A stretch of 64,000 bases of DNA from Oehlia diaphana (Eukaryota; Glomeromycota; Glomeromycetes; Glomerales; Glomeraceae), in the NCBI GenBank assembly GCA_003833135.1, contig QZLH01000269.1:19626-83625 (forward strand), given 5' to 3'. Positions 12,286 to 23,439 of the stretch are shown in pieces. The notes under the pieces were generated by a model. That model saw only the letters and a program-made list of their open reading frames with translations. It searched no databases and had not been told where the DNA came from. Both the position numbers and the translations under genes were made by a program. Positions within the stretch are counted from its first letter, which is position 1; every line of letters starts with the position of its first letter.

Positions 12286-13107
12286 TTATATAATTTTTTG
12301 TATTCTAAACTTTAAATTATAATGAGGAGGACGACTAATAATAGAAATTAATTCAGGATTATGAGTTATTTCTAACCTAATTAATTCTTTAATAGAATTT
12401 TTTAATTCATCTTCAATTTCTAATTTAAATTTGTTTAATATTTTATAACCACTAGTTTTAAAAGGTTTTAAAATATATTCAATATGTTCAATATTATCAT
12501 TAGAAAATTCCTTATAATTATTATTAGTATAAGAATAAAATGATATATCAAGTTTTTCTTTTAAATTCCAAGCTGTTTCATAAATACAAGATTTTAATGA
12601 TTCAATAAAATCTTTTAATAAATCATTAATTTGTGGGAATGATTTACGTTGTAAAAATGAATTGGTTGAAGAAGAAGATATATTATAAAAATTTGGTAAA
12701 TTATAAGAAATTTGAAAAAAATCCAATTCAAATCTTAATTCTTGTTTTGTTATAAAATTATTATTTTCTTCTTCTAACCAAAAAATTTTACCAGTACGAT
12801 AATATTCCATTATATAATGAAATGCTTTACCATTCCTATCAAAAAAATATTCATTTTCATTAGGTTTAAGAAGTTCCTCATTTCTTTCTTGAAACATTGT
12901 ACCAAGTAAAGTATCTGGATAAGCTGTTAATGTTGACCTATAAGTTTCGTACTATTATGATCCCACATATACATATATATAATATATATAAAATATAATT
13001 ATAGATTATATATAGATTAACTTTGCAAATCAAACTTTATTATCCTTATTTACCTTGATACCACCAATATTCAAAACGATTCTCTCATCTTTTCTTTGAG
13101 AAGACAT
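12286..13107 (-). CDS. BTB/POZ (T1, K+ channel tetramerisation-type) domain protein
   Basis: Two-exon gene, complement(join(12286..12951, 13054..13107)), 239 residues. Exon 1 encodes 18 residues ending LNIGGIK; a 102-base phase-0 intron (GTAAAT...ATAG) follows; exon 2 resumes YETYRSTLTAYPDTLLG, restoring the hallmark start of a T1/BTB_2 domain. The domain continues to about residue 85 with NEYFFDRNGKAFHYIMEYYR and TGKIFW. The remaining 150 residues are hydrophilic and unrecognised. No channel segments are present, so this is a soluble KCTD-like protein; such proteins often oligomerise and some act as Cullin-3 adaptors, which is only an inference here. Reading exon 2 alone would miss the first 36 residues and the GG motif. 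Confidence 0.88.
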
Positions 13108-15445
13108 TTTCTTTATATTTAAAGATGATTAATGAAAAATCAAAAATTAATTTTATATTAAAGATGATTTAACGAAAAAACAAAAGGGTAAAAAAAAGAT
13201 CGGCTAATAAATCGAACCGTTCGATGGAAAACGATCCAAATTAAGTAAGATAATGTGATTATGTGTATTTAGAAATTTCGTTTTAATGCAAAACACGGTT
13301 ACACAAATTTTAGTCACAATAGCGTTAATAGCATTTAATGAGATTACCAACACCGCTATAACAATAACATATAAGTCTACCAACACTTTAAATGCTATAT
13401 ATGTCCTTTTTTTCGGAAAAACGTTATTCATCGTATGAGACTTTTCTTGTTGGAATTCCTTTAGTTTGTTCTTTATTGAATTGAGCTGCCAGTTACACAA
13501 ATAAAAAAAAGGTATATATTATCAGTAATAATGTAAAATTTTATAGAAAAATATATAAATTTTTACTAATTTATTATTTAAATTTTTTAAAAAATTATAA
13601 TATATGTTACATTAAAACTTTAATTACACTATGTTACAGCAATTACTCTCATAATTAACATATATATGCAACAATTATAACGTATTTTTCTATAATAATG
13701 TTACAAATAATCAATCTCATAGTACAGTAATTGCTAAGTGCAGAAGTGCAGATTGCGTCATTACACTTTTTTTCCGTAGACCGTACCAGAAGTGTGGCTA
13801 TTATATAACCGATGCCAGTGTTTTCTCGATAAACCGGTAAAAAAATTTTTAATCTTGGTATTTGGTTTATTTACAAATTATTAATAAAATTAAAATTGGA
13901 TTTGGACCAGGGCCTTTAAGTCCAAAACCAGAGGACTAAAACATTAAAGACAATGATTGTCGTGATAAAAGAGCATCATTTCTTGTTGGATTATCGATTA
14001 TCAGTCTACCATGATAAACGAAATAATATTTCTTTTTACTGATGTAAGAAAATAATTATTTCTTGTGTGAAATTATTCGACAAATAATAAGGTTTTTGTA
14101 TTTCTTTCATGTGGGGTTGCATCATATTTGTCTCACGTGTCATTCCGACGGCGTTTATTTTGGAATTCTATTTGCATGCCCCCCCGGGCGCCACAATTTC
14201 TAAATTATTCATTAAACTTTAAGTTTGTTTTTTTTTTAAAAAAAATGCAAGTATTATTATAAGAAAATTAAATACATTCAATGAAATATTTACTTTTTTT
14301 TTCTTTCTGAAAAGAAATTTTTTTTCGAATTATTTAAAAAATTCTCACACACTTATCTCGTCGGGGTTCAAATTCCGGTTATCTAAAGTTAATCTTTATG
14401 TTTCAAGTAATGCATCTTCTTTTTATAATTAAACCAAAAATGTAATATCATTTACTATATTACATAATAATAATATTTCAATAAACGCGAATTTGTAAAA
14501 AAAATTTCGAAATTTTCGTAAAATTTCATTTGAACATGACATTTTAACAATCATTCAATGACATGTATGTTTAAACCGACAATATCCGATAAAAACGTGT
14601 AAATTTATGATACGCGCAAAAAACTGGTTAGGCGCTCAGACACTCGAAAATCTTGTAAAATTTTCAAAGTCCGAACTCCGAAAATCAAGTTTTTGTTTAT
14701 TCATCATTATAATATATATAGATTAAGTCATTGTTTTATTCTCATTGTTCAATAAAATAATGAGCTTCTTAATTTGTTAAATTTGTATATCGTTAAACTC
14801 GTTAAACTGTTTCACTAATTAAATCTTGTAACTGATAAAATCCTTCACACGCGTTGAAGTTTTGACTTATAAAGTTAATCGCATTAAATAATTTTTTTTA
14901 AGATAATTATTATTAATAGTCGTTATTTAAAATAAAGTATATTTTATTTCACATCATTTCATTTCGTTTCATTTTTATGCATTTGATGCAATTTTTTTAA
15001 ATTATTAAAAAAAAAAAAAATCTTTTTTAATTATACTAAAAACGTGCTTTTAGAAATGCGTGAACATTCATGCATGCCAATTTTTTCATTTACCGTCTCT
15101 CGTGATATGATAGTAAACGCGCTGCAAAGAAACCTAATAAACCTAATGCAAATTATCTTTTTTAATCTTTTTTTTTTTTTTTTATCAATAAATTACCTCC
15201 CGTTTTTCAATGATACCCGAATATTTTGACTAAAACTTTCATTGTTTTTCCTTTGGAAACTTCATTTATTAAAATGTATATATTGTATTATTTAATAAAC
15301 TGTTATTATTATTTAATATTATGTAAAAACTTTCGCGAATTCAAGTTTTGGTATTTTGGCTTATTGTAAACATTAACGCATAAGAAATGTATCAGAACAA
15401 AGAAATTTTTTGGTACCATTTTAACTTTTTTTTTTTTTAATATTC

Positions 15446-15489
<44 letters not shown>

Positions 15490-15921
15490 CTCTTTTTTTT
15501 TGCTGCAGGGTACCATTTTTATTTATTCAAAAGTAAATACAAGAATTTTGACTAATTATAATAATCTGAAACTGTAGAGGGATCATCAACATACTTTATA
15601 CTTTGATGCATTACCAAAAATAAATGATTTTTGGCGTTCATACTGCAAAATAAGCATTTTAAATTTTAAATTTATTTTTTTTTTTTTTTCTAGGGGTTAT
15701 GTCCAAATACGATTAATCAAGGTACTATAATTTTTTCCATTTTTAATATAATGATTTTTACAAACAAAAATTTCTAAAAGAAAAATTTTATGTGGCGAAG
15801 TAACAGAGCAGATTAATATAAATAAACCGTTCTCTTTATTCATGACTCGATATACACTTCAAGTTTTATATTATATTATTTTGCACCCACTGCCATTCAT
15901 TATAAACCATTTTTAACCATC
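13108..15921. other. Intergenic leading into the first HMG unit
   Basis: From about 14330 onward this is the upstream part of triplication unit 1. A small G+C island (GCCCCCCCGGGCGCC) lies near 14178. Long T-tracts occur at about 15425-15500. The open frame 13204-13500 (minus, one hydrophobic segment) lacks family support and is not called. Confidence 0.5.
15796..15850 (+). promoter_or_regulatory. Putative core promoter of HMG gene 1
   Basis: GAAGTAACAGAGCAGATTAA followed by a TATA-like TATAAATAAA and CATGACTC is conserved with the block at 19725-19792 upstream of HMG gene 2, about 100-140 bases before each ATG. Conservation between copies suggests a promoter, but no start site is known. Confidence 0.4.
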
Positions 15922-16329
15922 ATGGATTCAAGAGATAGAGTTGAGCAATTGTTGTACGCGAACGTGCAAAATAATGCAAACCCCAACCCCCCTGCTTTAA
16001 CCGCTGTATTGAACCAAGTTCGACCGTTAGCTCCACCTACTCTTACTTATTTAGACCTTTTAACAGCAAATATTGCTGATTTCAGAAATTTGAGACAATT
16101 TGACGGAAAGAAAGTGTACCTATACGCATGTATCTTACGAGCTCAAAATCAGAGACTTAGCTTAACTCGCAACACAATTTCTATCATGGCGGAACGGCTA
16201 TGGAACAATTCTGAACCAGACAACATAAAACAAGCTTATAAAGATATTGCTGGTGAAGCAGCTCGTATATACAGTATTCATCATAGACAAGTCTCATCAG
16301 AACATGTAAGAATTTATAATTTAATATAA
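15922..16329 (+). CDS. Small divergent HMG-box-like protein (MATA-HMG type), copy 1
   Basis: Single exon, 135 residues. A Pro-rich lead (residues 22-45, with VRPLAPPT) is followed by a divergent HMG-box-like fold at about 60-125: KVYLYACILRAQ (helix 1), then ISIMAERLWNNS (helix 2, with the typical Trp), IKQAYKDIAGEAARIYSIHH (helix 3), and a short C-terminal EHVRIY. HMG boxes bend DNA and act in nuclei; similar boxes are greatly expanded in Rhizophagus and related to mating-type HMG proteins. The box lacks much of the basic character of strong DNA binders, so function is unsure. The CATGTAAGAAT near the end resembles a splice donor, but the third copy keeps the peptide HVRIY using different synonymous codons, which supports reading it as coding. 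Confidence 0.75.
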   Translation: MDSRDRVEQLLYANVQNNANPNPPALTAVLNQVRPLAPPTLTYLDLLTANIADFRNLRQFDGKKVYLYACILRAQNQRLSLTRNTISIMAERLWNNSEPDNIKQAYKDIAGEAARIYSIHHRQVSSEHVRIYNLI

Positions 16330-16473
16330 AAAAAAAATATTTAAAAATCAAAAACAATCATTATTAATTGTCCCTTTTAATTATTAGTAATTAAGCATTG
16401 TGCAACTTAATATCCTAAACTAGAACATCATACATCCAACATTCTTTGAACCGGACCTAATTTTTTATATATA

Positions 16474-16591
16474 CAGTCTAACCTCGATATACCGATATTT
16501 CGATATACCTATTAAAAAACTTGATATATCGATAAATTTTATTTTCCAACTATATTTCTAAAATTTTCATATATGTCCCGACATATGACTG
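16474..16591. mobile_element. MITE with pogo/Tc1-like ends
   Basis: Begins CAGTCTAACCTCGATATACC and ends CATATGACTG, flanked by TA on both sides, as expected for TA target-site duplications. The first 20 bases match the style of pogo-family termini. It has no coding capacity. No counterpart was noticed in units 2 or 3, so it probably inserted after the triplication. Confidence 0.55.
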
Positions 16592-19500
16592 TACATATAT
16601 AAATTTTTTTTTTTTAATTTTTTATAACATATATTATTTTTTGTATTATATACTCGTACATCGTACATTTGTATATAATATAACTGTAACAGTAATACTG
16701 AATTATTTGTATTTTGTATATAAAATAAATAAAGTGATTACATAGTTACAATGGATCGATAAATATGCATTGTTATGTTATCATTGTTTTTATTGTAATG
16801 AGTATCCATTTTTGACTCCATGTTTTTTGATAAACTCATTACCATATAAGTAAGTTTTAAATATCGTTATTTTTCAGCTCTTGAAGATGTGTACATATAT
16901 ATGTTGCCTTATTCAAGTAATTTTATTTTTCAAAGTTTACTCGTCATTTGGTTTTTTGGATAATTTAACAAGTGTATTTTTTATTTTATTTTATTTATTA
17001 AAAAAAATTAAGACAATGACGGGAGTTATACAAACTTGGGAGCTAGGCCCTTACAAAAGGAACTACACCTATATTAGTAATAACCCCTGTCTAAGAGATT
17101 TAGGCTGGCCCAACATAGTATTTAACAAGTAGTATAATGAATATATGTGTGGTCATGTGATATCAAGTTATAATTGCGACTTGGGGTCAAAAAGACGACT
17201 GTAATTTTACTGTAATTTTACTCGTGGATTCAAGGAGGCCGTAATTACTACATTAGTGTTTGCAGGTACTACAGATATTATGACTTTACTCGACGCATAT
17301 GATAATGATATAAGTATTGTTGTATATATGAAAGTCTTAAATTAGAATATTCCATTATTCGAATTTTTTTTTTTTTATAAAAATATTAGTGTTATATATT
17401 AAATATAAATAATTTTTATTATACTGTACATAAAATGACGCATACATTACAATGACGCATACATTAGCACGATTAGCACGATTAGAAACGGTCCCAATTT
17501 ATTAGACCTCTGTAAATAATGAATAAAGTGACGTATAATTTTTTAGTCCCCGGGTGGAAATTCTATGAACTTCCACTACGATATATCTAGTATTATTGTT
17601 TCGCAAATATGAACAATATGGATATTAAATACAAAGTTAAATACTAATTAATACTTTAACGAAAAGACTTTTTTTTAGACAATATTTTATTATTAAAATT
17701 TTCTTATTTTAAAAGAAAATCTTAAAATTTGGTAATAAGTTGTATATATCATTAACCAATCATAATTACACAAATAATAATGTAATCATAAATTAAAGAC
17801 AAAGAAATTATATAATTTATTTTTTATGCTTCGAAAAAATTATTTTTATTTTATTCTATATTTATTTTTTTTTGATATTTAAAATAAAAAAGTCTAGTAG
17901 AAAATACGATAAAGCACTCATCGTATACATCGTATAGTGAACGCGTTATGTCTCGAAACATGTGATTCTACTGAAATAGACCAATCCTGATAATTCTTTT
18001 ATCAAATCTGAGTAATTAATTATGTAACAACATAATTTACGTAAAATAACTTAATTACCTGAAATTTTTTTTTTTTTTTTTTTTATGCTCTTTAAAAATA
18101 CTATTAGATATTTTATAGTTCATTTTGAGAAATTCTCATAAAAAATAATCTCGTAGATTATTTTCGTCCGGTTATCAAAATTTTATCTTTTGTTTCAAGT
18201 ATGTAAGCTGGTTTTTTTAAAGCTAAACTAAAATATGATATCATTAAAAAAAAGTTTTATGTACTTATTATAATATTTTTAATATAATGAAAAATAAATT
18301 CCGAAATTTTCAAAACTTCGCATGCACGTGCCGACTTTTTTTTATTATATAATATACATATATGTATAAATAAAAAAATAAAATAAAATAAGGAAAGTAT
18401 TATTATTATATTGTATGAAAAAAAAAAAAAAATTCATTACAGTTATCAAATAACGATTCAAAAAGGTTAGAACAAAAGTTTATCTTTCATGCAATGTTTT
18501 TGAAACACATTGATTCTTTTGGAAATAAATGAATGGTTGATGCAACCATTCATGAAATACTTATTATATTGTTAATTGATAAATCCTTTTAAATTTATGA
18601 CACGCTCAAGAAATTTATTGGATGTTTTGGATATACGAAAAGTCCATTATCCCCTTTTATAATACTAATAGATTTATTCATTGTTTATTTCCATTGTTCA
18701 AATTTACAAGCACATGAATAATGAGATTTTTTTTTCGTTAAAACTGCTTCACATCTCGTAACTGATAATACTCGCAATTCACAAGAATTCTTAAGTATTG
18801 TACATAAGAACATGAAGAAACAGTTTTCTATTGGCTTATAAATGAAGATTTTCGTTAAATTTATTAAATTATTTTAAAGATAATTTATTAATAGTCATTC
18901 ATGATTTTATAAACCTATATTTTTTTTATATTTACATATAAAATAATTTTAATAATTTTTTTTTTTAAAAAAAAATATTTTTTAATTATACTAAAAATGT
19001 GCTTTTTGAACAATTATTAGCTAATATGTTGACATTCATGCATGCTTATTATATCATTTACCGTCTCTCACGATGTGAAAGTAAACGCATGAAGAAACCC
19101 TATTGATATACTGCAGAATTACTTTTGACATTTTAACGTGAATTTCTAAAAACAAAAAGAAAAATTTTTTTTTAAGGATTCCCGAATGCAAGTTATCTTT
19201 TAATCTTTTTTTTTTTATCAAAAAAAAATTCACATCCCGGTTTTCAAATGATTTGCGGGATGTTTTGGCATCTTTTTTTTTTTTTTGGAACTTGATGAAA
19301 GTACATTCATTACATACTCATTGTGTAAATAACTGTTGTTATTATTATATAAGCTTTCGCGACTTTATGTTTTGGAATTTTGGCTTAAACATTGACGCAA
19401 AGAAACGTACATATACCGTATTAGAACAAAGAAAATTTTGATAGATTATTTTAAATTTTTTTTTTTCTGGATAATCTCTTTTTTTTTTCTGCAAGTTACA

Positions 19501-19724
19501 TTTTTTTCAAGAAACAGGAATTATTATTCTGAAACATTAAGAAACGGTAGCTAGATCAACATAACACTTTTTTTCTCTTTTATGCATTACTAAATACATT
19601 GAAGTTGGGCGTTCTTAACTGCATATACAGGGCCTGGCAGACTTTTTAATTTTTAATTGCATGAATGACCATAATTCTTTCCATTTTTTGATATTATTTA
19701 ATTTTTTAAAGAAATTTTATATTG

Positions 19725-19792
19725 AAGTAACAGAACAGATTAAATTTTTTTTATTATATAAACAAACGTTTCTCTTTCAATCATGACTCCGT
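19725..19792 (+). promoter_or_regulatory. Putative core promoter of HMG gene 2
   Basis: Counterpart of 15796-15850: GAAGTAACAGAACAGATTAA, a TATATAAAC box and CATGACTC, about 130 bases before the start codon. Confidence 0.4.
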
Positions 19793-19892
19793 TAATAAAT
19801 TTTCTTAGAGATTTGGACATACTTTTATTATTTTTTATCACAAACTCATAAACACTCATTAAATACTCGACTGCTAACACTCTTTAGATACT

Positions 19893-20297
19893 ATGGATGT
19901 GGATAATGGATTTGAAAGCTTTAAACAATTATTATCGTCAACTGCTGTTCTCGTCGTGAATCCACCAAACAACACCCCCTTCGTAGACCTTGACCGAGTT
20001 CGGCCATTGACTCCACCTTCCGTCTATGACCTTGTACCAGAAGATATCGCGAGTTATCGCGACTCAAAACATTTTGACGGTATGAAGGTATATCGACGCG
20101 CTTGTATTCTACGAGCTCAAGAACAGGACCTGAGCTTATCACCCTCCGAAATTTCTTTGATGGCCTCCAATTTATGGGGCACCGAATTAGCCGCCATAAA
20201 ACAAGTGTATATTAACATTGCTGAAGAAGCTGCTCATATAAACAATTACCACAATGGACAATACCCAGAACATGTAAGAATTTATTCTTTAATATAG
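19893..20297 (+). CDS. Small divergent HMG-box-like protein (MATA-HMG type), copy 2
   Basis: Single exon, 134 residues, the closest relative of the gene at 15922 (same length, same order of motifs). The Pro-rich lead (VRPLTPPSVYDL, residues 36-47) precedes an HMG-like region at about 60-124 with MKVYRRACILRAQEQ, then ISLMASNLWG, AIKQVYINIAEEAAH and the conserved end YPEHVRIYSLI. The YP before the last segment restores the YPxY-like feature of HMG boxes better than copy 1. It lies in unit 2 of the triplication with a matching upstream block. DNA binding is inferred only; the alternative is a diverged paralogue that has lost it. Confidence 0.76.
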   Translation: MDVDNGFESFKQLLSSTAVLVVNPPNNTPFVDLDRVRPLTPPSVYDLVPEDIASYRDSKHFDGMKVYRRACILRAQEQDLSLSPSEISLMASNLWGTELAAIKQVYINIAEEAAHINNYHNGQYPEHVRIYSLI

Positions 20298-21124
20298 AAA
20301 TTTTTTAATCATAAAATAAAAAAAAAAAATAATTATATTTTAAAATTATTAGAAATGTGAAGGATGTCCAAATCACAACCACAACGCTTAGTGTCATTGA
20401 AATTAGACATCAAATTACCGACCGATAAATCCTAGCTGAAACTTTTCATCATCCACATTCATCTTTTTTTTTTGTATTCTTATATTATATTATTTTCACG
20501 TATACACTTCTTTTCTTCTCATTTAAGTTAGAATGGTTTGCCCCTGAAATCATTATACATATAACTTCCATTATATTATATAGTAGTACTACTGGAGATG
20601 CATAATAAATAGTAGTACCGAATTTTTTGTAAATAATAAATAAAAGTGTTTAATACGTAAAATATTGTGCCATTGTTATTTTTACCATTGTTTTTATGGA
20701 ATGATTACATTAATTGACTTCATGTTTGGTAAGTTCATTACCATATAAGAAAGTTTTAAATGCAATTATTTCGATTGAAATATTTTCTTTTTATGAATCA
20801 TATTTGGCCTTAAGATTCACATACATGATGTCTCCATTATTCAATTACTCGTCCTTTTTTTTTATATAAAAAAAATAGTACGGAAAATTTGTTAACAAGC
20901 GTACTATAATGAGTATGATATGATCGTTAATTGCGAAAAAAATGGGAGACTACAATTTTTACCTTTGATTCCAGGTAATATTATTTATGCTGGCCGGAAT
21001 TATAATAATGTTTGCCTGTACTACAGATAATATTCTTTACTCGAATACAGGCTTAAAGAAAATATGCGACTATCTAGAGTGTATTAATTTTATTCATATG
21101 TATTGCCGAACGCATCTATCCTGT

Positions 21125-21222
21125 CCCTATAAAAATTTTTCAGAAAAATGATCACGTGTCTGAGTTTCTTCGGAATCAAAACTAGATTTATCGGAGTTTA
21201 TCCAGAATTTTTTTTTATAAGG
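21125..21222. mobile_element. CCCTATAAA-type MITE, copy a
   Basis: About 98 bases beginning CCCTATAAAAATTTTTC and ending in TTTTTATAAGG, with internal ATCGGAGTTTATCCAGAAT. In reverse orientation it matches the copies at 21900 and 63195. Confidence 0.55.
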
Positions 21223-21552
21223 TATATTCAATTATATAATCAAACAAAATCACAACCTAGACTGGAAAAATACTTCCGTTCATAAAATTTTTAAACAATA
21301 ATGTATTGTCGTGATGGTTACACTCGCGCACTTTCAGATAATCAAAGAGAATTGTTCATAAATTTACGCAATTTACGCAATATACGCATAAGTTTTTTTT
21401 CATGTAATTTAATTTAGTCACATTAGATTAAAATAAATTTATGATTATATATGAAAAACCCTCGAAAATAAAAGAATATTCCGTTATTCAATTTTAAAAA
21501 GAATATTATTGCAAATTTTACTTATATTAGACGTAAAATAAGTATTAGTTAT

Positions 21553-21630
21553 TTACTAATCTAGTAGTATATAAATGGGTTATCATCCGAATTACTAATC
21601 TAGTAGTATATAAATGGGTTATCATCCGAA
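21553..21630. repeat. Perfect 39-base tandem duplication
   Basis: Two identical 39-base copies, 21553-21591 and 21592-21630, each ending TTATCATCCGAA. The second copy runs into a perfect inverted repeat. Confidence 0.9.
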
Positions 21631-21718
21631 GGATGATAACTTTTTTATCATCCTAGATATACTAATTGGTCCGCCAGTTTATAACTGGCGGAAAAAATCC
21701 TAAATACCAATTAGTAGC
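21620..21718. repeat. Nested hairpins / foldback element
   Basis: Contains two perfect short inverted repeats: TTATCATCC-GAA-GGATGATAA (about 21620-21640) and CCGCCAGTT-TAT-AACTGGCGG (21671-21691). The second hairpin is enclosed by TACTAATTGGT and ACCAATTAGTA arms, so the whole looks like a small foldback element. Confidence 0.75.
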
Positions 21719-21899
21719 CAGGTGATAATGCATATTATTAACATGATCAGGAACTAAAATTTTCAAATTTCTAAAATGACCTTTTCCTTCGTTATAATGT
21801 TATACTGTCCATTTTTTTTTTTTATTTTTGAAGTTTTTAATATATAAGAAGAAAAATATATAAAAGAATATAAGAAAACAATCCTTTCTAAAAAAATTA

Positions 21900-21997
21900 C
21901 CTCATAAAAAATTTTCTGGGAAAAACTCCGATAAATGACCATTTACTCGAAAAAGCTCCGACATATAATCAATTTTCTAAGAAAATTTTTTATAGGG
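21900..21997. mobile_element. CCCTATAAA-type MITE, copy b
   Basis: About 98 bases starting CCTCATAAAAAATTTTC and ending GAAAATTTTTTATAGGG, with internal ACTCCGATAAATGACC shared with the copy at 63195. Confidence 0.6.
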
Positions 21998-23439
21998 ATA
22001 TTTGGAAAAAAAAAAAATAAAGAATCGAGTTATGGTAAGTTTTAAGCGTTAATACATTAAAAAGTTCGGATTTGCGTCAGATGACGCCGGCCTACATTAT
22101 ATGCATTACTAGCCCTGATGCACGTTAGCAGTCATCTGACATCACATTACTAGGGCAATTTGCCGATCAAATAAACCCCCTGCAAAATTTCGTATCGAAA
22201 TGGGACATTATTAAGAGCTTAATTGATGTTTTAATTAATTTAACGATCGTTAAAATAATTAAAAAGTTAAATAATTAGTAAATATTTTTTCCTTTGATTT
22301 ACTTATAAAATGATGACATATTTTACGACCCGTGTATAATTAAAGATAAACTTTGAATAGAACTTTAATAATATGGACATTAATTGAATCTCCAAATTAC
22401 GTATATTATAATATGACTCATATGACTAAAGGCAGAAGTTAAATATAAACAATGTGGTAATAACACTTTAACAAAAATTAATAAAAGCGAATAGATACTA
22501 TAAATAATAAAATTTAACATCGGTTCATGTAATAAACATATAGCATATATTCTTCAATGTATCTATTGTTGCTGAATTAACCAAGTCTTTTAAAAAACTT
22601 GTATCCACCTGATCACGATGCAGCAACATTGATGGAAGAGCGATAATGATAAGAGAAAAGGTGAGGGAAAGGGCGAGAGATAAAGTGGGACGCCCAAATT
22701 AACTTGCTGTATATTTTCTTTGGTCGTTATTCATTGAAATCTTTTATAATAACGTTACACGAACTAATACGAACAATTTTTTTACATGAATTAATGTAAC
22801 AATAAAAATTATATTATTGGTTATTAAATTTCGATAAAAGAAATCACTCGTCAAGATATATAAAATATATAAATTACGGCTAGATATTATTAGTCGATAA
22901 TGAAAAATCTTTGTTAACGGTCGAAAATGAAAAAAAAAGTATATAAGAAGATGTGGAACAAGTTGACTAAAGAGTTTAACTTCTTGAAGAATAAAATGGA
23001 TTTTTCAGAAATTTTAGACGTTCAACGAACAATGCCAGAAGAAAGTGGTTAAGTTCCATCAAAATTCTTAAGTTTGTATTAAAAACATAAATACACGCAG
23101 TGAGTGAAATGTAATTATTCAAATTTCCTTTTGGCATAAATGTTTATGCCGCCGAAAAATAATTTTTATTTAATGTAGTAAGGAATCTATTAAGTGTGAT
23201 AATAACTAACCAAAGTTCTTAGTTGTACATATCGTTCTCGGGAATCAATCTTCAAATTTATGAGAAGAAACAAAAACACAATAATGTAAAATTTCGTTAA
23301 AATCTTTTTTACGTGCACGCTAATTCACGTGATTACGTGTTAAGTTTGCAAAACATTGACTTTTATAGGAAGTTTTAAGACATAATAGAATGATAATTTA
23401 TTTTATTAAACTCGGAAAGAAATTTACGCAATTTCTTAA

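Larger units (their letters stand above)
14330..17700 (+). repeat. Tandem segmental triplication, unit 1
   Basis: Shared landmarks with units 2 and 3 occur in the same order: a TTTCAAGT segment (about 14400), CATTCATGCATGC followed by CATTTACCGTCTCTC (about 15066), the HMG gene (15922), and downstream CATTACCATATAAG (about 16838). Unit-to-unit identity is moderate, so the duplication is old. The right boundary is approximate. Confidence 0.75.
16330..19892. other. Intergenic between HMG genes 1 and 2
   Basis: Holds the downstream part of unit 1, a small pogo-like MITE (16474-16591) and the upstream part of unit 2. The open frames at 16881-17132 and 19253-19441 are T-rich and not conserved in the sister units, so no further gene is called. 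Confidence 0.55.
18050..22480 (+). repeat. Tandem segmental triplication, unit 2
   Basis: Carries the same ordered landmarks as unit 1: TTTCAAGT (about 18195), CATTCATGCATGC and CATTTACCGTCTCTC (about 19034), HMG gene (19893), CATTACCATATAAG (about 20737), then CTACAGATAATATTCTTTACTCG (position about 21020). It is longer than unit 1 because of MITE insertions at 21125 and 21900 and a hairpin cluster at 21553-21718. Confidence 0.75.

Noticed and set aside
13204..13500. 98-residue minus-strand frame with one hydrophobic segment
   Set aside because: No homology features and no supporting exon; such frames arise by chance in this composition.
14360..14390. GGGGTTCAAATTCCGG as a tRNA B-box
   Set aside because: No A-box at suitable distance and no foldable tRNA around it.
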